From DASRAU01 sp035638075 (GTDB taxonomy: Bacteria; Acidobacteriota; Polarisedimenticolia; Gp22-AA2), in contig DASRAU010000014.1 in the NCBI GenBank assembly GCA_035638075.1, positions 16,597-80,596 on the forward strand: DNA of 64,000 nucleotides. Reading direction: 5' to 3'. Position numbers and translations under genes: made by a program. The notes under the pieces are model-generated. The model was given only the letters and a program-made list of their open reading frames with translations, did not search any database and was not told the DNA's origin. This document shows positions 39,581 to 50,267 of this stretch, in pieces; the first letter of the stretch is position 1, and every line of letters begins with the position of its first letter.

Positions 39581-40578
39581 GCCGGCCTCCGGGGCGAGAG
39601 GTGCATCGCCTCGCGCACCCTCTCCATGGTGGCGGTGGCCTCGGCGCGCGCCCGGCGCGCCCCGTCGGCGAGGACGTCGTGAAGCTGCCCGCGATTGTCG
39701 TCGAGCGCGCGGCGGCGCTCCTGGATCGGGGCCAGCGCAGGCTCGAGGTGCGACAGGAGCATCTTCTTGCAGTCGATGCAGCCGATCCCGGCGGTGCGAC
39801 AGCCCTCCGCCGCTTCCTTCCGGGTGGCCTCCGTGCTGAACGCCTTGTGCAGATCGAAGACCGGGCAGACGTCGGGGTTGCCGGGATCGCTGCGGCGCTT
39901 GCGCGCCGGGTCCGTCACCATGGTCAGGACCTTCCGGCGGATCTCCTCCGGCGTGTCGGTGAGGCTGATGGCGTTGCCGTACGACTTGCTCATCTTGCGG
40001 CCGTCGGTTCCCGGGATGCGCGGCGTCGGCGTCGTCAGCGCCTGCGGCTCCGGGAACACCTCGCCGTACAGGTGGTTGAAGCGCCGGGTGATCTCACGGC
40101 ACAGCTCCAGGTGCGCCAGCTGATCCTCCCCGACCGGCACCGCGTGGGCCCGGTACACGAGGATATCGGCGGTCTGCAGCACCGGGTATCCCAGAAATCC
40201 GTAGTTCGACAGGTCCCGGTGGACGATCTGCTCCTGCTGCTCCTTGTAGGTGGGCACGCGCTCGAGCCACCCGAGCGGGACGATCATCGACAGCAGCAGG
40301 TGCAGCTCGGCATGCTCCGGCACCTGCGACTGCACGAAGATGACCGAGCGGGCTGGATCGAGACCCGAAGCCAGCCAGTCGAGCCCCATCTGCTCGATGT
40401 GCTCGGGGAGCTTGCCCGGGTCGGCGTACTCGCTCGTCAGGGCGTGCCAGTCGGCGATGCAGAAGAAGCAGTCGTGCGTGTCCTGGAGGCGCACCCAGTT
40501 CTCGATGGCGCCCTTGAGGTGGCCGATGTGCATCGGCCCGGTGGGCCGGAAGCCCGAGAGGACGCGCTTGCGGCTCAC
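39577..40578 (-). CDS. trpS: Tryptophanyl-tRNA synthetase
   Basis: The 333-residue class I synthetase charges tRNA-Trp. HIGH-type MHIGHLKGA near 16-24 and GRKMSKSYGN near 194-203 are both present. CxxC pairs near 260-270 (GIGCIDCKKML) are typical of this TrpS branch. The GTG start overlaps the FHA gene's stop as GTGA. Its place ahead of scpAB is a widespread bacterial gene order. Confidence 0.97.
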   Translation of the reverse strand: MSRKRVLSGFRPTGPMHIGHLKGAIENWVRLQDTHDCFFCIADWHALTSEYADPGKLPEHIEQMGLDWLASGLDPARSVIFVQSQVPEHAELHLLLSMIVPLGWLERVPTYKEQQEQIVHRDLSNYGFLGYPVLQTADILVYRAHAVPVGEDQLAHLELCREITRRFNHLYGEVFPEPQALTTPTPRIPGTDGRKMSKSYGNAISLTDTPEEIRRKVLTMVTDPARKRRSDPGNPDVCPVFDLHKAFSTEATRKEAAEGCRTAGIGCIDCKKMLLSHLEPALAPIQERRRALDDNRGQLHDVLADGARRARAEATATMERVREAMHLSPRRPA

Positions 40579-41480
40579 GACGCCGCCTTGTAGACGAGCG
40601 CCACCATGCCGACGGCGATGCGGTCTCCTGCCGCCAGCACCTGGGGCTGGCCCGGCACGAGCCGCCGGCCGTTCACCAGGGTGCCGTTGAGCGCTCCCAC
40701 TTCCTCCGACAGGTAGAAGGCGCCGTCCTGGTGCTGCAGGCGGGCGTGCCGGCGCGACACCGAGCGGTTGATGTCCACCTGCGTCAGGTCGATCTCGGGC
40801 CGCTGCCCGGTGACCGGGTCGTAGCGCCCGATGACGGCGGAGGCCGCGGCGATCGGGAAGATCTTGCCTCCGCCTTCGAGGACGAGGACCCCGAGCGCGC
40901 CTTTCGGCACGGCGACGTCGGGGATGCCGGCCGGACCTGCGGCGGGCGGAGGCGCGGCGCCGCGCGAGGGCGCCGGTGCGGCCGGCACGGCGGCCTGGGC
41001 GCGCACAGGCTCCGGGACCGGTTCGGGCGGTGGCGGAGGCGGATCCGGGGGACGGTCCATGTCCACCGGCTCCGCGGCGGCGGCCGCGGCGCGGCCGGCG
41101 GCGGGGGCCTGCGCCAGCGCCTCCAGCTTGTGGGTCGCCTCCTGCAGCCGGTTGCTCAGCTTGCGCAGCATGCGGACGGCGATCTCGATGTTCGCCCGGA
41201 TCATCCGGTCGAACGTGGTGCTGTTGATCTCGATGAGCTCCGCGTCCTTGAGCGCCTCGGCGGACGACGTGCGGGGCAGTCCTTCGAGGACCGCCAGCTC
41301 GCCGAAGAAGTCCCCCTTCTCGAGGATCGCCAGCTCCTGCTTGATCCCCTCGCGCATGCGGAACAGGCGCACCTCTCCCGACTGGACGACGTACATCTCG
41401 CTCCCGAGGTCGCCCTCGGTGAAGATGGTCTCTCCCGCCTTGCGGCGGATGGTCAGGTTCTTGAACGGGTCCGAGGCCAT
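40575..41480 (-). CDS. Cyclic-nucleotide-binding / FHA domain protein
   Basis: The 301-residue protein joins a cNMP-binding domain (about 8-120; GDFFGELAVLEGLPRTSSAEA is the phosphate-binding cassette) to an FHA domain (about 205-299; IGRYDP near 217-222, SVSRRHARL near 240-248, LNGTLVNGRRL near 264-274) across a Pro/Ala linker. The cassette keeps the Arg and Glu that bind the ribose and phosphate. FHA domains bind phosphothreonine. It could couple a cyclic nucleotide to a Ser/Thr-kinase signal. No output domain and no partner kinase are in view. It opens the trpS-scpAB-rluB-hisC operon. Confidence 0.88.
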   Translation of the reverse strand: MASDPFKNLTIRRKAGETIFTEGDLGSEMYVVQSGEVRLFRMREGIKQELAILEKGDFFGELAVLEGLPRTSSAEALKDAELIEINSTTFDRMIRANIEIAVRMLRKLSNRLQEATHKLEALAQAPAAGRAAAAAAEPVDMDRPPDPPPPPPEPVPEPVRAQAAVPAAPAPSRGAAPPPAAGPAGIPDVAVPKGALGVLVLEGGGKIFPIAAASAVIGRYDPVTGQRPEIDLTQVDINRSVSRRHARLQHQDGAFYLSEEVGALNGTLVNGRRLVPGQPQVLAAGDRIAVGMVALVYKAAS

Positions 41481-41528
41481 GTGGGTGTGAAGGGATTGCG
41501 CAGCGTCCTCGCGACGCGACGCGCGCGG

Positions 41529-41558
41529 ATGATAGTGCGACGGTTTCCGGCGTGTCAA
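41529..41558 (-). promoter_or_regulatory. Promoter of the FHA-trpS-scpAB-rluB-hisC operon
   Basis: TTGACA (41558-41553), 18 bases, TATCAT (41534-41529). The leader is about 41 bases; no Shine-Dalgarno precedes the ATG at 41480. Confidence 0.7.
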
Positions 41559-41585
41559 ACAGCGGCCGGAGACGCCGGCGCCGGG

Positions 41586-41591
41586 TAGAAT
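41586..41591 (+). promoter_or_regulatory. -10 box of the M23 peptidase gene, probably leaderless
   Basis: TAGAAT ends six bases before the ATG at 41598. No -35 is evident and only AGG could act as a ribosome site, so the transcript probably starts at the ATG. Confidence 0.5.
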
Positions 41592-41597
41592 CGCAGG

Positions 41598-43676
41598 ATG
41601 CCGCGCCGTCCCCACGTCCGATGTCGTCCGCGGCGGGAGACGCGCGCCGCGGCCGGTCTCCTGGCCGCCCTCCTGCTCTTCGTGACGCCGGGATCCGCCG
41701 CGCCGCCGGAGAAGGTCGCCCCGGCGACGGGGGCGCCGCGCGCCGAGCTGCTCTGGCCGCTCGAGCGGAACCCGCGGGAGATCGTCTCGGCCTTCGGCGA
41801 ATACCGCTACGACCACCTGCACGCGGGGCTCGACCTGTCGACCGGAGGCGCCGTGGGCCTGCCGGTGCGCGCCCTCGGGGACGGCGAGGTGTATCGCCTC
41901 AAGGTGGAATGGCGCGGCTACGGCCGGGCCCTCTACCTGCGCCTGCGCGACGGACGGAGGGTGGTGTACGGCCATCTCGATCGCTACGACGAGCGCACCC
42001 TCCACCTCGAGACGCGCGTCGAGCGGCGCCGGAAGGAATCCGGCAACCGCTTCCCCGGCAACATCGAGCTCGAGCCGGGGGTGCCGGTGCGGCGCGGCCA
42101 GGTGGTGGCCTACAGCGGCGAGTCGGGGGTCGGGCCGCCCCACCTGCACGTCGAGCTCCGCGACGCGGAGGATCGGCCGATCGATCCGTTCACCGCCGGC
42201 CTGCCGCGCCCGGCGTCGGGTCCCGCGCCCGCCTTCGAGACCTTGATCCTGACCGCCGCGGCCCCCGGGACTTTCTTCGACGGCCGGCTGCGGACCGCGC
42301 GCGTCGAGCTGCGGCGGCGCGACGGGGTCTTCGAGGCCGAGCGTCCCATCGCCGTCTGCGGCGCGTTCGACGCCGCCGTCTCCGCCTGGGACCCGAGCGG
42401 CGGCGGCCGCGCCGGCATCGGCTTCCTCGAGGCGTCGATCGACGGCACGCCGGTGTATCGCTTCGACCCGCAGCGCTTCGGCTTCGACCAGGGGCCGATG
42501 GCGGGACTCCTGTTCGATCACCGCGACAGCCGTCTCGGTCCGGCGCGGTACGCCTACCGCCTGGGCGTGCTCCCCGGAAACGCCCTCGCCGTCGATCCGC
42601 GCGGCGGAACGGACGCGGGGCCGGGGCCCGCCGGAGCCTTCGCTCCCGCCGCGGGCGAGCATCGCCTGGAGCTCCGGGCGCGATCGTCGTCGGGAGGCTG
42701 GAGCCGCGCCGCGGCGACGATCCGGATGGAGGTCCCGGCGCGCGACACGACTGCGGCGACCGCAGCGTCGGCCTCGGTCCTGGCCGCGGAGGCGCCCGCA
42801 CTCACGGCCGAGGCCCTGCCGCGCTTCCTCGATCTGCGGGCCGGGGACGGCGAAGCGGCGGCCGCCGCCCTCGCCGCGGGGCCGGCCGGCGGCGGCGTCC
42901 CCTCCTGGCGCCGGCTGCCGGGGGGCGTGAACGCGGCCGGGCTCGCCTGGTCCGACCTGGCCCTCCTCGGGACCGGCGGGAAGACCCGTCTTCTCGAAGC
43001 GCTCGGAGCGGCGTCGATCGACGTCGTCGATCGCGCCACCGGCGTGCGGCGGGACGGTGACGGTTACTTCGTCGATCTCCCCGCCGGCGCGCGCTTCTTC
43101 ACCGGGCCGCTCGTGGTGCGCGTGACCGCTGCGGCCGCGGTGCCCGAGGGCCTCGTGGTGCTCTCTCCGGCCGTCGAGCTCCTGCCGGACGGAGAAAGTC
43201 TCGACGCGGCCGGACGGTTGGGATTCCCGCTCGCGGCGGGAGCGCCGCCGGAAAAAAGCGGCGTCTTCCGCTTCGATGCCGGCAGCGGCCGCTGGGGCTA
43301 CGAAGGGGATCGTCTCGAATCCGGCGCGATCGTCCAGACCTTCCGTCGCTACGGGCGGTTCGCGCTCCTGCGCGACGACGCCGCGCCGATCGTCTCCGAT
43401 GTGGAGCCGCCGGCCGGCCGCACCGTCGGGACGCGGCCGGTTCTCTCCGCCCGCGCCGGCGACGCCGGCAAGGGCCTCGACTGGGACGGCGTGCGCTTCG
43501 AGCTGGACGGCCGGAGGCTCGTCTCCGAGTTCGACCCGGACCGCGGCCTCTCGAAGGTCGTCGAGAGCCTGGCGCTCACGCCGGGAACGCACCGTCTCGT
43601 GGTGACGGCGATCGACCGCGCCGGCAACACCTCCGCGCCGATCGCGCGCGAGTTCGTGGTGCGCGCGACGCGCTAA
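41598..43676 (+). CDS. Secreted M23 family metallopeptidase with long C-terminal region
   Basis: The 692-residue protein has a signal peptide (about 1-35). An M23/LytM domain follows: HLHAGLDL near 73-80 supplies His75 and Asp79, VYGHLDRY near 123-130, and PHLHVELR near 181-188 gives the closing HxH. All zinc and catalytic residues look intact, so it should cut peptidoglycan peptides or a similar substrate. The remaining 480 residues are beta-rich, with Ig-like stretches late in the protein (VEPPAGRTVGTRPVLSARAGD... and a final bacterial-Ig-type strand set). Its stop overlaps the glnE stop on the other strand by two bases. Confidence 0.88.
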   Translation: MPRRPHVRCRPRRETRAAAGLLAALLLFVTPGSAAPPEKVAPATGAPRAELLWPLERNPREIVSAFGEYRYDHLHAGLDLSTGGAVGLPVRALGDGEVYRLKVEWRGYGRALYLRLRDGRRVVYGHLDRYDERTLHLETRVERRRKESGNRFPGNIELEPGVPVRRGQVVAYSGESGVGPPHLHVELRDAEDRPIDPFTAGLPRPASGPAPAFETLILTAAAPGTFFDGRLRTARVELRRRDGVFEAERPIAVCGAFDAAVSAWDPSGGGRAGIGFLEASIDGTPVYRFDPQRFGFDQGPMAGLLFDHRDSRLGPARYAYRLGVLPGNALAVDPRGGTDAGPGPAGAFAPAAGEHRLELRARSSSGGWSRAAATIRMEVPARDTTAATAASASVLAAEAPALTAEALPRFLDLRAGDGEAAAAALAAGPAGGGVPSWRRLPGGVNAAGLAWSDLALLGTGGKTRLLEALGAASIDVVDRATGVRRDGDGYFVDLPAGARFFTGPLVVRVTAAAAVPEGLVVLSPAVELLPDGESLDAAGRLGFPLAAGAPPEKSGVFRFDAGSGRWGYEGDRLESGAIVQTFRRYGRFALLRDDAAPIVSDVEPPAGRTVGTRPVLSARAGDAGKGLDWDGVRFELDGRRLVSEFDPDRGLSKVVESLALTPGTHRLVVTAIDRAGNTSAPIAREFVVRATR

Positions 43677-46660
43677 GCGTCGGCCGCGAGAATCTCCTCG
43701 AAGGCGCGGCGCACCGCGGCGGTCCGCTGGTCGAAGATTCCGGGAAGGTCGGCGCCGGCGGGCGGCGTCTTCAGCCGGTCGAGCAGCGCCGCCACTTCCT
43801 CCCGCCGGCTCGGGTCCTCGGGCAGCCCTTCGAGCACCCGGCCGTGGATCAGGCGGAGGGCATGGTCGAGGAGGCGCAGGAACCGCTCCCCTTCGTAGAG
43901 CGCCGCGAACGGCTCGTCCGCCAGGTGCCCGAGCCGGTGCAGATGCTCGAGCATGCGGCGGGTGTCCTTCCCGGGAGGTCCCGGGACGCCGTGGCGCAGC
44001 TGCAGGAACTCGATCGCGAAGTCGATGTCGGACAGCCCGCCCGCCCCGTGCTTGAGGCGCCGGGCGCCGGCCGGGCCGCCGCGCGCCTCCCGCTGGCGCC
44101 GCCGCATGTCGGACACCGCCGCCGCGAGCTCAGCCTTTGGAATCGACGCGCCCCGGGCGAGGACGATCGACTCGGCCCGCCGCACGGCGGCGCGCGCCAG
44201 CTCCAGGTCCCCGCCCGCCGGGCGCGCCTTGAGGAACGACTGCAGCTCCCAGGTGTCGGCATCGCGCTCGAAGTAGCCCGCGAGCCCCGCCACCGACGTG
44301 ACCAGCTCTCCCTTGCTGCCGGACGGTCGCAGGCGCAGATCGACCTGGTAGAGCATGCCGTCGCGGCTCAAGGTCGAGAGGAGCCGGACCGCGGCCTCGC
44401 ACACGCGGCTCGCCTCCGCGCGCCGCTCGGCCGCGTCCCCGTCGCCCGGATCGCAGACGAACACCAGGTCGAGATCGGAGTCGTAGTCGACTTCGCAGGA
44501 ACCGAGGCGGCCCAGGCCGATGGCGCCGATCCGCGGCGCGGCGTCGGGTGATCCGGGAAACACCTCGTCGCGCGCCAGCGCGAGGCAGGCCTCGATCGTC
44601 CGATCGGCGAGATCGGTCAGCTGTCGCAGGCTGTCGCGCAGGCCGGTCTGCCGGTTGAGATCGCGCAGCACGATGCCGGCCAGCTCCGCCTGGTGCCAGC
44701 GGCGCAGCGCCGCGGCCTCCCCTCCTGAAGGGGCGTCCTGGAGGACCGAGGCGAGCGTCGTCTCCCTCTCATGGGGATCGGGGCCGCGCAGGCGGGCGCC
44801 GTCCTCGAGCGTGGCCACGAGATCGGGATGGCGGCGCAGGAGCGCGGCGAAGAGCTCGCTGCGCCCGGCGAGGCGCACCATGGGAGCCAGGCGGTCGCGT
44901 CGCTCCATGACGCGGCGGAAGGCGGCCGGCTCGGAGACGAGCGCCGAGAACAGTATTTCGAGGTGGGCCAGCGCCCGTCGCGGGCTCGGCGACTCCAGGG
45001 CCGCCTGCAAAAGCGCCGGCGTCGTGCGCCGCAGCGCCTGGGCGACGAAGGGCTCGAGGGCCGCCGGCTGCAGCAGGCGCCGCAGCGACTGCAGCGGCTT
45101 GAGAAGGGCCGTCCCGTCCTCGAATCCGGTGGCGGTGAGCCGCGCCAGGAGCGCCTCGTCGTCCATCCGGTCGAGCAGGAGATCGGGCCCCTCCGCGCCG
45201 AACGCGCGCTGCGCGGCGCGGCCGATCACCGAGTCGTAGAAGGCGCGCACCGCGGCGCGGTGCCGGTCCAGGTCGGATGCGAAGGCCTCGGCTTCGTCGG
45301 GCCGCGGCTCGTGCGGCAGGACGAGCGAGCGCGCGAGCGGCGGGAAGGCGGCGGGGTCGGCGGGCAGGAGCGCCGTCTGCCGGTTCCTGCCGAGCTGCAG
45401 GCGGTGCTCGAGGTCGCGCAGGAAGGTGTAGGCCTCGCCGAGGGCGGCGTATTCCGCGACACCGAGAAGCCCCCGGGTGGCCAGCCGGTGCAGCGCCAGG
45501 AGCGTGTTCCCCTGCCGCAGCCAGGGGTCGCGCCCGGCCCGCTCCATCTGCAGCGCCTGCACGGCGAACTCGAGCTCGCGGATCCCACCGCGCCCGAGCT
45601 TCACGTCGCGCTCGCCGTGCCCGCTCTCGCTCAGGCGCGCGTCGATCCGATCCTTCATGGCGCCGATGGCGAGCGCCAGGGACGGGTCCGGGGTCTCCTT
45701 GTAGACGAGCGGCTCGACCGCCGCGAGGAAACGCCGGCCGAGATCGAGATCCCCGGCGACGGGCCGGGCCTTGACGAGCGCCTGGCGCTCCCAGCCCTCG
45801 GCCCAGTTGCGGTGGTAGGCGACGGCGGCGTTGAGGGAGATCGCCAGGTCGCCGTCCCGGCCTCCGGGACGCAGGTTGAGATCGACCCGGAAGACCTCAC
45901 CGCCGAGCGAGGCGTCGCCGATGAGCCGGGTCACCTCCGACGCGAGGCGCACGAAGAAGGCGCGATTGGGAATGACGCCGTCGCCCGCGGCGCCCGTCCC
46001 CCGCGTCTCGCCGTCGCGATCGAACAGGTAGACCAGGTCGATGTCACTGCTGTAGTTGAGCTCCCCGCCGCCGAGCTTGCCGAGCGCCAGCACCACGAAC
46101 CCGGACGGCTCGATCTCGCCGCGGTCGTTCCGCGCCACGGGTTCGCCGTGCTTCGCCTCGAGGCGGGCGCGCGCCGAGCGCACGGCGCGGTCGAGCAGGA
46201 CGTCGGCGAGGAGCGACAGCGCCCGCACCACGCCGGCCAGATCGGTGCTGCGCTCGAAGTCAGCGACGGCGATGCGCAGGTACTCGCGCTCCTTGAAGCG
46301 GCGCAAAAGCGCCGGGAGATCGAGGTTCGAGCGCCGGAACTCGAAGCGCGCCAGCTCCTGCTCGAGATCGTCGCGGGTCGCCGGCACGGGGGCCTGCCCG
46401 CTCACCGGGAGAGCGTCGAGCGCCTCCGGGTCCTGCTCGAGCAGCCCCGACAGCCATGGGCTGCACCCGCCGATGGTCAGAAGCGCGTGCAGCCGGACCG
46501 GATCGTCCGGGAGCGGACCGCGTTCGGCCAGGCGTTCGAGCAGCGAGAGGGCGGCGGTGGGATCGGGGAGACGGGCGAGATGCGGGGCGAGACGGCGGGC
46601 GCGCTTCTCGGGGAGGAACCGGGCCAGGGGGCCTGTGCCGGGAGCGGTGGGCGGGCTCAC
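43673..46660 (-). CDS. glnE: Glutamine synthetase adenylyltransferase/adenylyl-removing enzyme
   Basis: The 995-residue protein has both nucleotidyltransferase halves. The N-terminal (de-adenylylating) domain shows LGKLGGGELNYSSDIDLVYLF near 193-213. The C-terminal (adenylylating) domain shows GLGRLGSCEVDYDSDLDLVFV near 710-730. Each keeps the DxD metal pair. Helical GlnD-UR-like regions follow each, including KHGAGGLSDIDFAIEFLQL. It adjusts glutamine synthetase activity in response to nitrogen. It lies downstream of glnA, whose product keeps the target Tyr region. The GTG start has GAGG nine bases upstream. Confidence 0.97.
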   Translation of the reverse strand: MSPPTAPGTGPLARFLPEKRARRLAPHLARLPDPTAALSLLERLAERGPLPDDPVRLHALLTIGGCSPWLSGLLEQDPEALDALPVSGQAPVPATRDDLEQELARFEFRRSNLDLPALLRRFKEREYLRIAVADFERSTDLAGVVRALSLLADVLLDRAVRSARARLEAKHGEPVARNDRGEIEPSGFVVLALGKLGGGELNYSSDIDLVYLFDRDGETRGTGAAGDGVIPNRAFFVRLASEVTRLIGDASLGGEVFRVDLNLRPGGRDGDLAISLNAAVAYHRNWAEGWERQALVKARPVAGDLDLGRRFLAAVEPLVYKETPDPSLALAIGAMKDRIDARLSESGHGERDVKLGRGGIRELEFAVQALQMERAGRDPWLRQGNTLLALHRLATRGLLGVAEYAALGEAYTFLRDLEHRLQLGRNRQTALLPADPAAFPPLARSLVLPHEPRPDEAEAFASDLDRHRAAVRAFYDSVIGRAAQRAFGAEGPDLLLDRMDDEALLARLTATGFEDGTALLKPLQSLRRLLQPAALEPFVAQALRRTTPALLQAALESPSPRRALAHLEILFSALVSEPAAFRRVMERRDRLAPMVRLAGRSELFAALLRRHPDLVATLEDGARLRGPDPHERETTLASVLQDAPSGGEAAALRRWHQAELAGIVLRDLNRQTGLRDSLRQLTDLADRTIEACLALARDEVFPGSPDAAPRIGAIGLGRLGSCEVDYDSDLDLVFVCDPGDGDAAERRAEASRVCEAAVRLLSTLSRDGMLYQVDLRLRPSGSKGELVTSVAGLAGYFERDADTWELQSFLKARPAGGDLELARAAVRRAESIVLARGASIPKAELAAAVSDMRRRQREARGGPAGARRLKHGAGGLSDIDFAIEFLQLRHGVPGPPGKDTRRMLEHLHRLGHLADEPFAALYEGERFLRLLDHALRLIHGRVLEGLPEDPSRREEVAALLDRLKTPPAGADLPGIFDQRTAAVRRAFEEILAADA

Positions 46661-46685
46661 GCGGCGACCTCGCGTGGCGCCGCCG

Positions 46686-46720
46686 CGCCCCGGCGGTCCC
46701 GCGGAGGGATCGCCGGGGCG
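46686..46720 (-). terminator. Hairpin between glnA and glnE
   Basis: Perfect ten-base arms (CGCCCCGGCG and complement) around a 15-base loop, in the 76-base gap after glnA. There is no T-run. It could reduce read-through from glnA into glnE or stabilise the glnA transcript. Confidence 0.4.
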
Positions 46721-46736
46721 GCGGGGCTGCCGTGTC

Positions 46737-48152
<1,416 letters not shown>

Positions 48153-48205
48153 CTCGGTCGGCGTCTCCTAGAGAACAAGAGGATGGGGGCTGTCGGAGCG
48201 GCCGC

Positions 48206-48234
48206 ATTGTACTGCACGCCGCGGGTCGTGTCAG
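48206..48234 (-). promoter_or_regulatory. Promoter of glnA
   Basis: CTGACA (48234-48229), 17 bases, TACAAT (48211-48206): a sigma-70-type promoter. No sigma-54 GG-N10-GC element is apparent in the short spacer. Confidence 0.65.
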
Positions 48235-48244
48235 GCCCGGCGAA

Positions 48245-49387
48245 TCAGTGCCGGCGCTCGTAAGCGGAGGGGACGATGTCCGACTTCAAGGTCTCGATCA
48301 GGCCGTCCAGCTCCTTGAGGAGCGCGGCTTCCTTCTCGGGATTGGGGTCGACGCTTTTCTCCATCAGGCCGCGGCCATGGGCCAGCCCCAGCACCTTGTA
48401 CTGCACGTCCTCGTGCGGGCCCCAGAAAACCCGCGCCGTGAGCGGGCCCCCGCCGAGGCGCTTGGCGATGGTGTCCTTCCACTGGCCGGTCACGACGAAG
48501 GCGTCCTTGTAGCTCTTCCACTTGCCCGGGGTGACCTTGAGGCCGTCGGGGACCATCTCGAACTCGCCGCACCATTTCAGGAGGTCCCGCAGCTCGGACA
48601 TCGCCGCGTCCTCGGTCAGGATGGCGTCGGATTTCTCCGCCTTGTCGTACTTGACGACCACCTGCAGCATGTCGCCGGGAGGCCCGGTGCGGATGCGGAA
48701 GTAGCCGGAGTAGTCGTCCGATCCCGGGTAGGTGCCGATGACCCCGGTCGGGAAGCGGCCGCGGGCCGAGGCGACGATCGGCGCGAACTCCCACTCCTTG
48801 CGGTTCGGGGTCGCCTTGGCGAAATCCAGGTCGATCCTGTTGTACTTCTTCAGGAACCGGTTGAGATCGCCGACGACGTTCGAATAGATGAACAGGTCGT
48901 AGGTGCTGTCGGCGAGCTTCGTCGTCTGCCGCTTGCCCTCGGCGTCGGTGTAGGAGATCTCCACGCCCGGGAAGGTGATGTTGTTGAGGCGGCGCGCCAT
49001 CTCCAGCTCGTTGAAGATGACGACGTACTGGCGGTTCTTCCACGTCGGCATGCTGGCGTAGAAGGCGTTCCCCTCGACCTTGCGCGCCGACGAGGTCTCG
49101 CCGTTGGCCTCGGTCCCGACATCGCGCTGGAACGTCTCCTTGACGGTGACGCCGTCGGGGTAGGTCTGCTTGAAGGTGACGTCGGTGACCGTCTTGCCGC
49201 TCAGGTTGTAGACGAGCATGTTGGTCACGAGCGAGAACTTGCCGCTGCCGCTGTCGAACTTGGCGCCGTACGAGGGATAGGCGGTGAACTGCACGCCGGG
49301 GGCCGGCGGCTCCTGCGCCGTGAACGGCGGCGCCGCGGCGAGCGTCACGAGCAGGGCGAACAGCGGGATCAAGCGGCGCGGCGTCAT
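48245..49387 (-). CDS. Secreted protein of unknown function
   Basis: The 380-residue protein begins with a signal peptide (about 1-24, ending near FTAQE). The rest is a mixed beta/alpha soluble domain: a fibronectin-like first part (FSLVTNMLVYNLSGKTVTDVTFKQTYPDG), then a helical end rich in Lys, Asp and Glu. It has one Cys (near 275) and no repeats. I do not recognise the family. It has its own extended -10 promoter and a good ribosome site (GGGAGA). Glutamine synthetase follows it but under a separate promoter, so no link is claimed. Confidence 0.6.
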   Translation of the reverse strand: MTPRRLIPLFALLVTLAAAPPFTAQEPPAPGVQFTAYPSYGAKFDSGSGKFSLVTNMLVYNLSGKTVTDVTFKQTYPDGVTVKETFQRDVGTEANGETSSARKVEGNAFYASMPTWKNRQYVVIFNELEMARRLNNITFPGVEISYTDAEGKRQTTKLADSTYDLFIYSNVVGDLNRFLKKYNRIDLDFAKATPNRKEWEFAPIVASARGRFPTGVIGTYPGSDDYSGYFRIRTGPPGDMLQVVVKYDKAEKSDAILTEDAAMSELRDLLKWCGEFEMVPDGLKVTPGKWKSYKDAFVVTGQWKDTIAKRLGGGPLTARVFWGPHEDVQYKVLGLAHGRGLMEKSVDPNPEKEAALLKELDGLIETLKSDIVPSAYERRH

Positions 49388-49411
49388 GGAAAGTCTCCCG
49401 AAAAGCGGCGG

Positions 49412-49417
49412 ATTATA
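49412..49417 (-). promoter_or_regulatory. Extended -10 of the secreted-protein gene
   Basis: ATGCTATAAT reads as TGC-TATAAT on the minus strand. The TAA stop of the CAAX protease gene is inside the box. No clear -35. Confidence 0.55.
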
Positions 49418-50267
49418 GCATGCGGTCCGCGGGCCTTCCGGGGCGCCGCCGCCCCGCGCACAGCGCCAGCGTCACGAGCACCGCGGCGAGCAGCGCCGTC
49501 GCGGCGCTGCCGGGCGCGCAGTCGGACGCCACGAGGCCCGCCGACGTGAAGGTGATCGTCAGCGTGTTGTTGAGCGCGTGCGCCAGGATCGCCGGCCACA
49601 GGGAGCCCGACGTCTCCCGCAGCCACCCGAGGAAGATGCCGAGCGGGATCACCAGCAGGAACCGCCACGGGTCCAGGTGGAACAGCGCGAAGACGACGGC
49701 GGTCGCGACCACGCCGGTCCACGGACGCACCGCCTGCCGCACCAGCCCGGACTGGACGAAGCCGCGGAAGAGGAGTTCCTCGCAGACGGCCGGAACGATG
49801 GCGATGGCGAGGAGAAGCCACGTGAAATCGAGCCCTCCGTCGGCGCGCAGGAGCGCATCGAAATACGCGCGCAAGGACTCCGGCTGGGGCCACACGCGCT
49901 CCTGCCAGGCGCCATAGAGGGTCATGAGGTGGTTCAGCCCGATGGTGCCGAACACGGCGGCCGCCACGTACCGCGGCGCCGGGACGCCGAACGGCAGGAC
50001 GACGCGCCGATCCAGGTAGAAAAGCCGGATGGCCGCGAGCGAAGGCAGCGCGAAGGCGAGCGCCTGGACCATCACCACGCCCAGCCGCGATCCGGGGAAC
50101 ACCACCTCGGCCTCGAACCCGAGGACCAGATAGATCACGAAGGCGAGGCCGACGACCAGCGCGATCTCGCGGGGACCCGGCGCGGGGCGCAGCGCCTGCG
50201 GAAGGCTCGGGGAAGGGGGAAGCGGGGCGGGACCGTCCGGCTCCGGTCCGTGGAGCGACGACGACAT
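49413..50267 (-). CDS. CPBP/CAAX family intramembrane metalloprotease
   Basis: The 284-residue protein has about seven membrane segments and the ABI/CPBP signature: EELLFRGFV (catalytic Glu pair and Arg), then FALFHLDPWRF, then ILAHALNNT with the last His and Asn. Members cleave prenylated or other membrane substrates; bacterial roles include immunity proteins and envelope processing. The ATG at 50267 overlaps the GTPase stop (TGATG). A TTG three bases upstream is also possible. It follows an MglA-like GTPase but no prenylated partner is evident. Confidence 0.88.
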   Translation of the reverse strand: MSSSLHGPEPDGPAPLPPSPSLPQALRPAPGPREIALVVGLAFVIYLVLGFEAEVVFPGSRLGVVMVQALAFALPSLAAIRLFYLDRRVVLPFGVPAPRYVAAAVFGTIGLNHLMTLYGAWQERVWPQPESLRAYFDALLRADGGLDFTWLLLAIAIVPAVCEELLFRGFVQSGLVRQAVRPWTGVVATAVVFALFHLDPWRFLLVIPLGIFLGWLRETSGSLWPAILAHALNNTLTITFTSAGLVASDCAPGSAATALLAAVLVTLALCAGRRRPGRPADRML

